Below, one piece after another: positions 35,727-36,700 of a DNA stretch of 36,700 nucleotides. Position 1 is the stretch's first letter, and each line of letters begins with the position of its first letter. This DNA comes from Chryseobacterium echinoideorum (GTDB taxonomy: Bacteria; Bacteroidota; Bacteroidia; Flavobacteriales; Weeksellaceae): positions 1-36,700 of the forward strand of contig NZ_VKNW01000018.1 of the NCBI RefSeq assembly GCF_007474535.1, written 5' to 3'. The notes under the pieces are model-generated. The model did no database searches, was not told the origin of the DNA, and saw nothing but the letters and a program-made list of their open reading frames with translations. The position numbers were made by a program, and so were the translations under genes.

Positions 35727-35887
35727 AGGAATATTTATAATGTGCATATACATACTTAAGCACCATGTATGAGACATTCCTCCCGACACTATCCCATAAA
35801 GTGTGTGAGCTAGTGAGACATTACCATTAAAACTGATATAATTACCATTATAGGAAAAAACTTATATATTTATATGAATTAGCTAAA

Positions 35888-35935
35888 TTAGTCAATACTT
35901 GATCTGACAGTTATAATCAAATTTGTATTGACTAA
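35888..35935. repeat. 11-bp inverted repeat between the Gabija-like operon and the integrase
   Basis: TTAGTCAATAC (35888-35898) and GTATTGACTAA (35925-35935) are a perfect inverted repeat, with inner TTGAT (35899-35903) and ATCAA (35916-35920) arms offset by 4 bp. It lies between two convergent genes, without a T run. It may be a weak terminator or an integrase-related site. The rest of 35727-35954 shows no gene. Confidence 0.45.
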
Positions 35936-35954
35936 ATTCAACTATCCTTTTCCA

Positions 35955-36700
35955 TTACTTAGTTTTAAGTCGACCCCTTAGAACCGCCATGTCATCACTC
36001 ACTTTCTTATCCAAAATTTTAGCATAGTGCTGGGTCGTTTTTATATTCGTATGCCCCAGCATTTTACTTACACTTTCAATGGGAACACCATTTGACAAAG
36101 TAACAGTAGTAGCAAACGTATGCCTTGCGATATGGAATGTTAAATCCTTATTTATACCGCAGAGACTCGCAATTTCTTTGAGATAAGAATTCATTTTCTG
36201 ATTGCTGAGAACAGGAAACAGAACATCTGAATTGACACATTGCGGATGATTCTCATATTTTAAAACCAGCTCCTGAGCCAAAGGCAATAACGGAACCCTA
36301 GTTGAAGTATCGGTCTTTTGACGATGGGTAAAAATCCATTGATCGCCATCAATCCCAATGTTTATGTTAGATTTTGATAATTGCTTGACATCCACATAAG
36401 CCAATCCGGTATAGCAGCTGAAAAGAAAGATATCTCGAACTTGGTTCAATCGATCTGATGCAAATTTCTTTTCATAGATCACCTTGGATTCCTTCTTTGG
36501 TAAGATAAGGACGCTCCACAGTTTTGATCTTTGATTTGTAGCCCAGAAAAGGGTCTTTAGTGATCCAACCGTGCGCCATACACAAACGGATAATCTTTTT
36601 GAAATTCTTAAGATAACCTGAGTTCGGGATAATAATTGAGATAAACTTTGTAAAAAATAGCAATAATTCGTATATTTAAGTTTCTGACATTCAAATATTT
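35955..36700 (-). pseudogene. Tyrosine recombinase/integrase of Bacteroidota island type, frameshifted and partial
   Basis: The C-terminal frame (35955-36482, 175 aa) is the catalytic domain: FASDRLNQVRDIFLFSCYTGLAYVDV, then HIARHTFATT with the His-x-x-Arg pair and LGHTNIKTTQHYAK with the nucleophile Tyr. The first catalytic Arg position reads TGLAY, as in several Bacteroidota integrases. The preceding core-binding part (GYLKNFKKIIRLCMAHGWITKDPFLGYKSKIKTVERPYLTKEGIQ) is in another frame (36472-36663). One extra G near 36484 separates them: removing it gives IQVIYEKKFAS. The upstream frame also meets a stop at 36676-36678, while YLNVRNLN in another frame near the window edge looks like more of the N-terminus, so a second shift is likely. 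It would have integrated the island, but appears inactive. Confidence 0.75.

Overview
The window looks like a chromosome segment of a flavobacterium of the Chryseobacterium type (Bacteroidota, Weeksellaceae). Reasons: AT-rich DNA, a type IX secretion sorting domain with SprB-like repeats in the first gene, few Shine-Dalgarno sequences, TAnnTTTG-like -7 boxes, and an integrase and small HTH genes of the kinds found on Bacteroidota mobile islands. The genus is inferred from protein style; no marker gene is present.

Left part (1 to about 11.6 kb) is metabolic backbone. It holds the 3' end of a T9SS-secreted repeat protein with its terminator; a four-gene operon (small FAD-sorbitol-dehydrogenase-type subunit, GMC oxidoreductase, ferritin-like protein, unknown beta-rich protein) closed by a hairpin; a YqcI/YcgG (GntA-like) haem N-hydroxylase-family protein beside a DUF1989 protein; a PoxB-type pyruvate:quinone dehydrogenase with terminator; and an AI-2E-family membrane protein. 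A perfect 16-bp hairpin and a 19-bp match to the 3' end of tRNA-Ser (minus strand) at 11.56-11.63 kb look like the backbone edge of an integrated island.

Right part (11.6 kb to the end) is an anti-phage defence island. A minus-strand operon (26.2 to 12.1 kb) encodes Vsr endonuclease, a C5 cytosine methyltransferase (DrmMII-like), a NERD nuclease plus SF1 helicase-like protein, an 816-aa DrmE-like protein, the DrmA helicase, DrmB (DUF1998), and a Mrr-like PD-(D/E)xK endonuclease split by a frameshift. This is a class 2 DISARM-like locus without the usual phospholipase-D protein DrmC. Upstream lie two small HTH/excisionase-type genes and a non-coding array of about 17 degenerate units with an exact 32-bp period. 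Next come a class III nucleotide-cyclase-like gene whose stop codon is supplied by an IS21-family element, that IS21 element (intact istA, istB with a nonsense codon, no visible target duplication), a Gabija-like pair (OLD-type ATPase/TOPRIM nuclease plus UvrD-like helicase), and a frameshifted tyrosine integrase running to the window edge.

The DISARM-like and Gabija-like operons share an upstream 16-bp palindrome, TTAyGGTTTTCCrTAA. Its two copies differ only by a paired change that keeps the dyad, which suggests a common regulator. The most notable signals are this shared operator, the 32-bp helically phased array, the unusual DISARM composition, and the IS-truncated cyclase.
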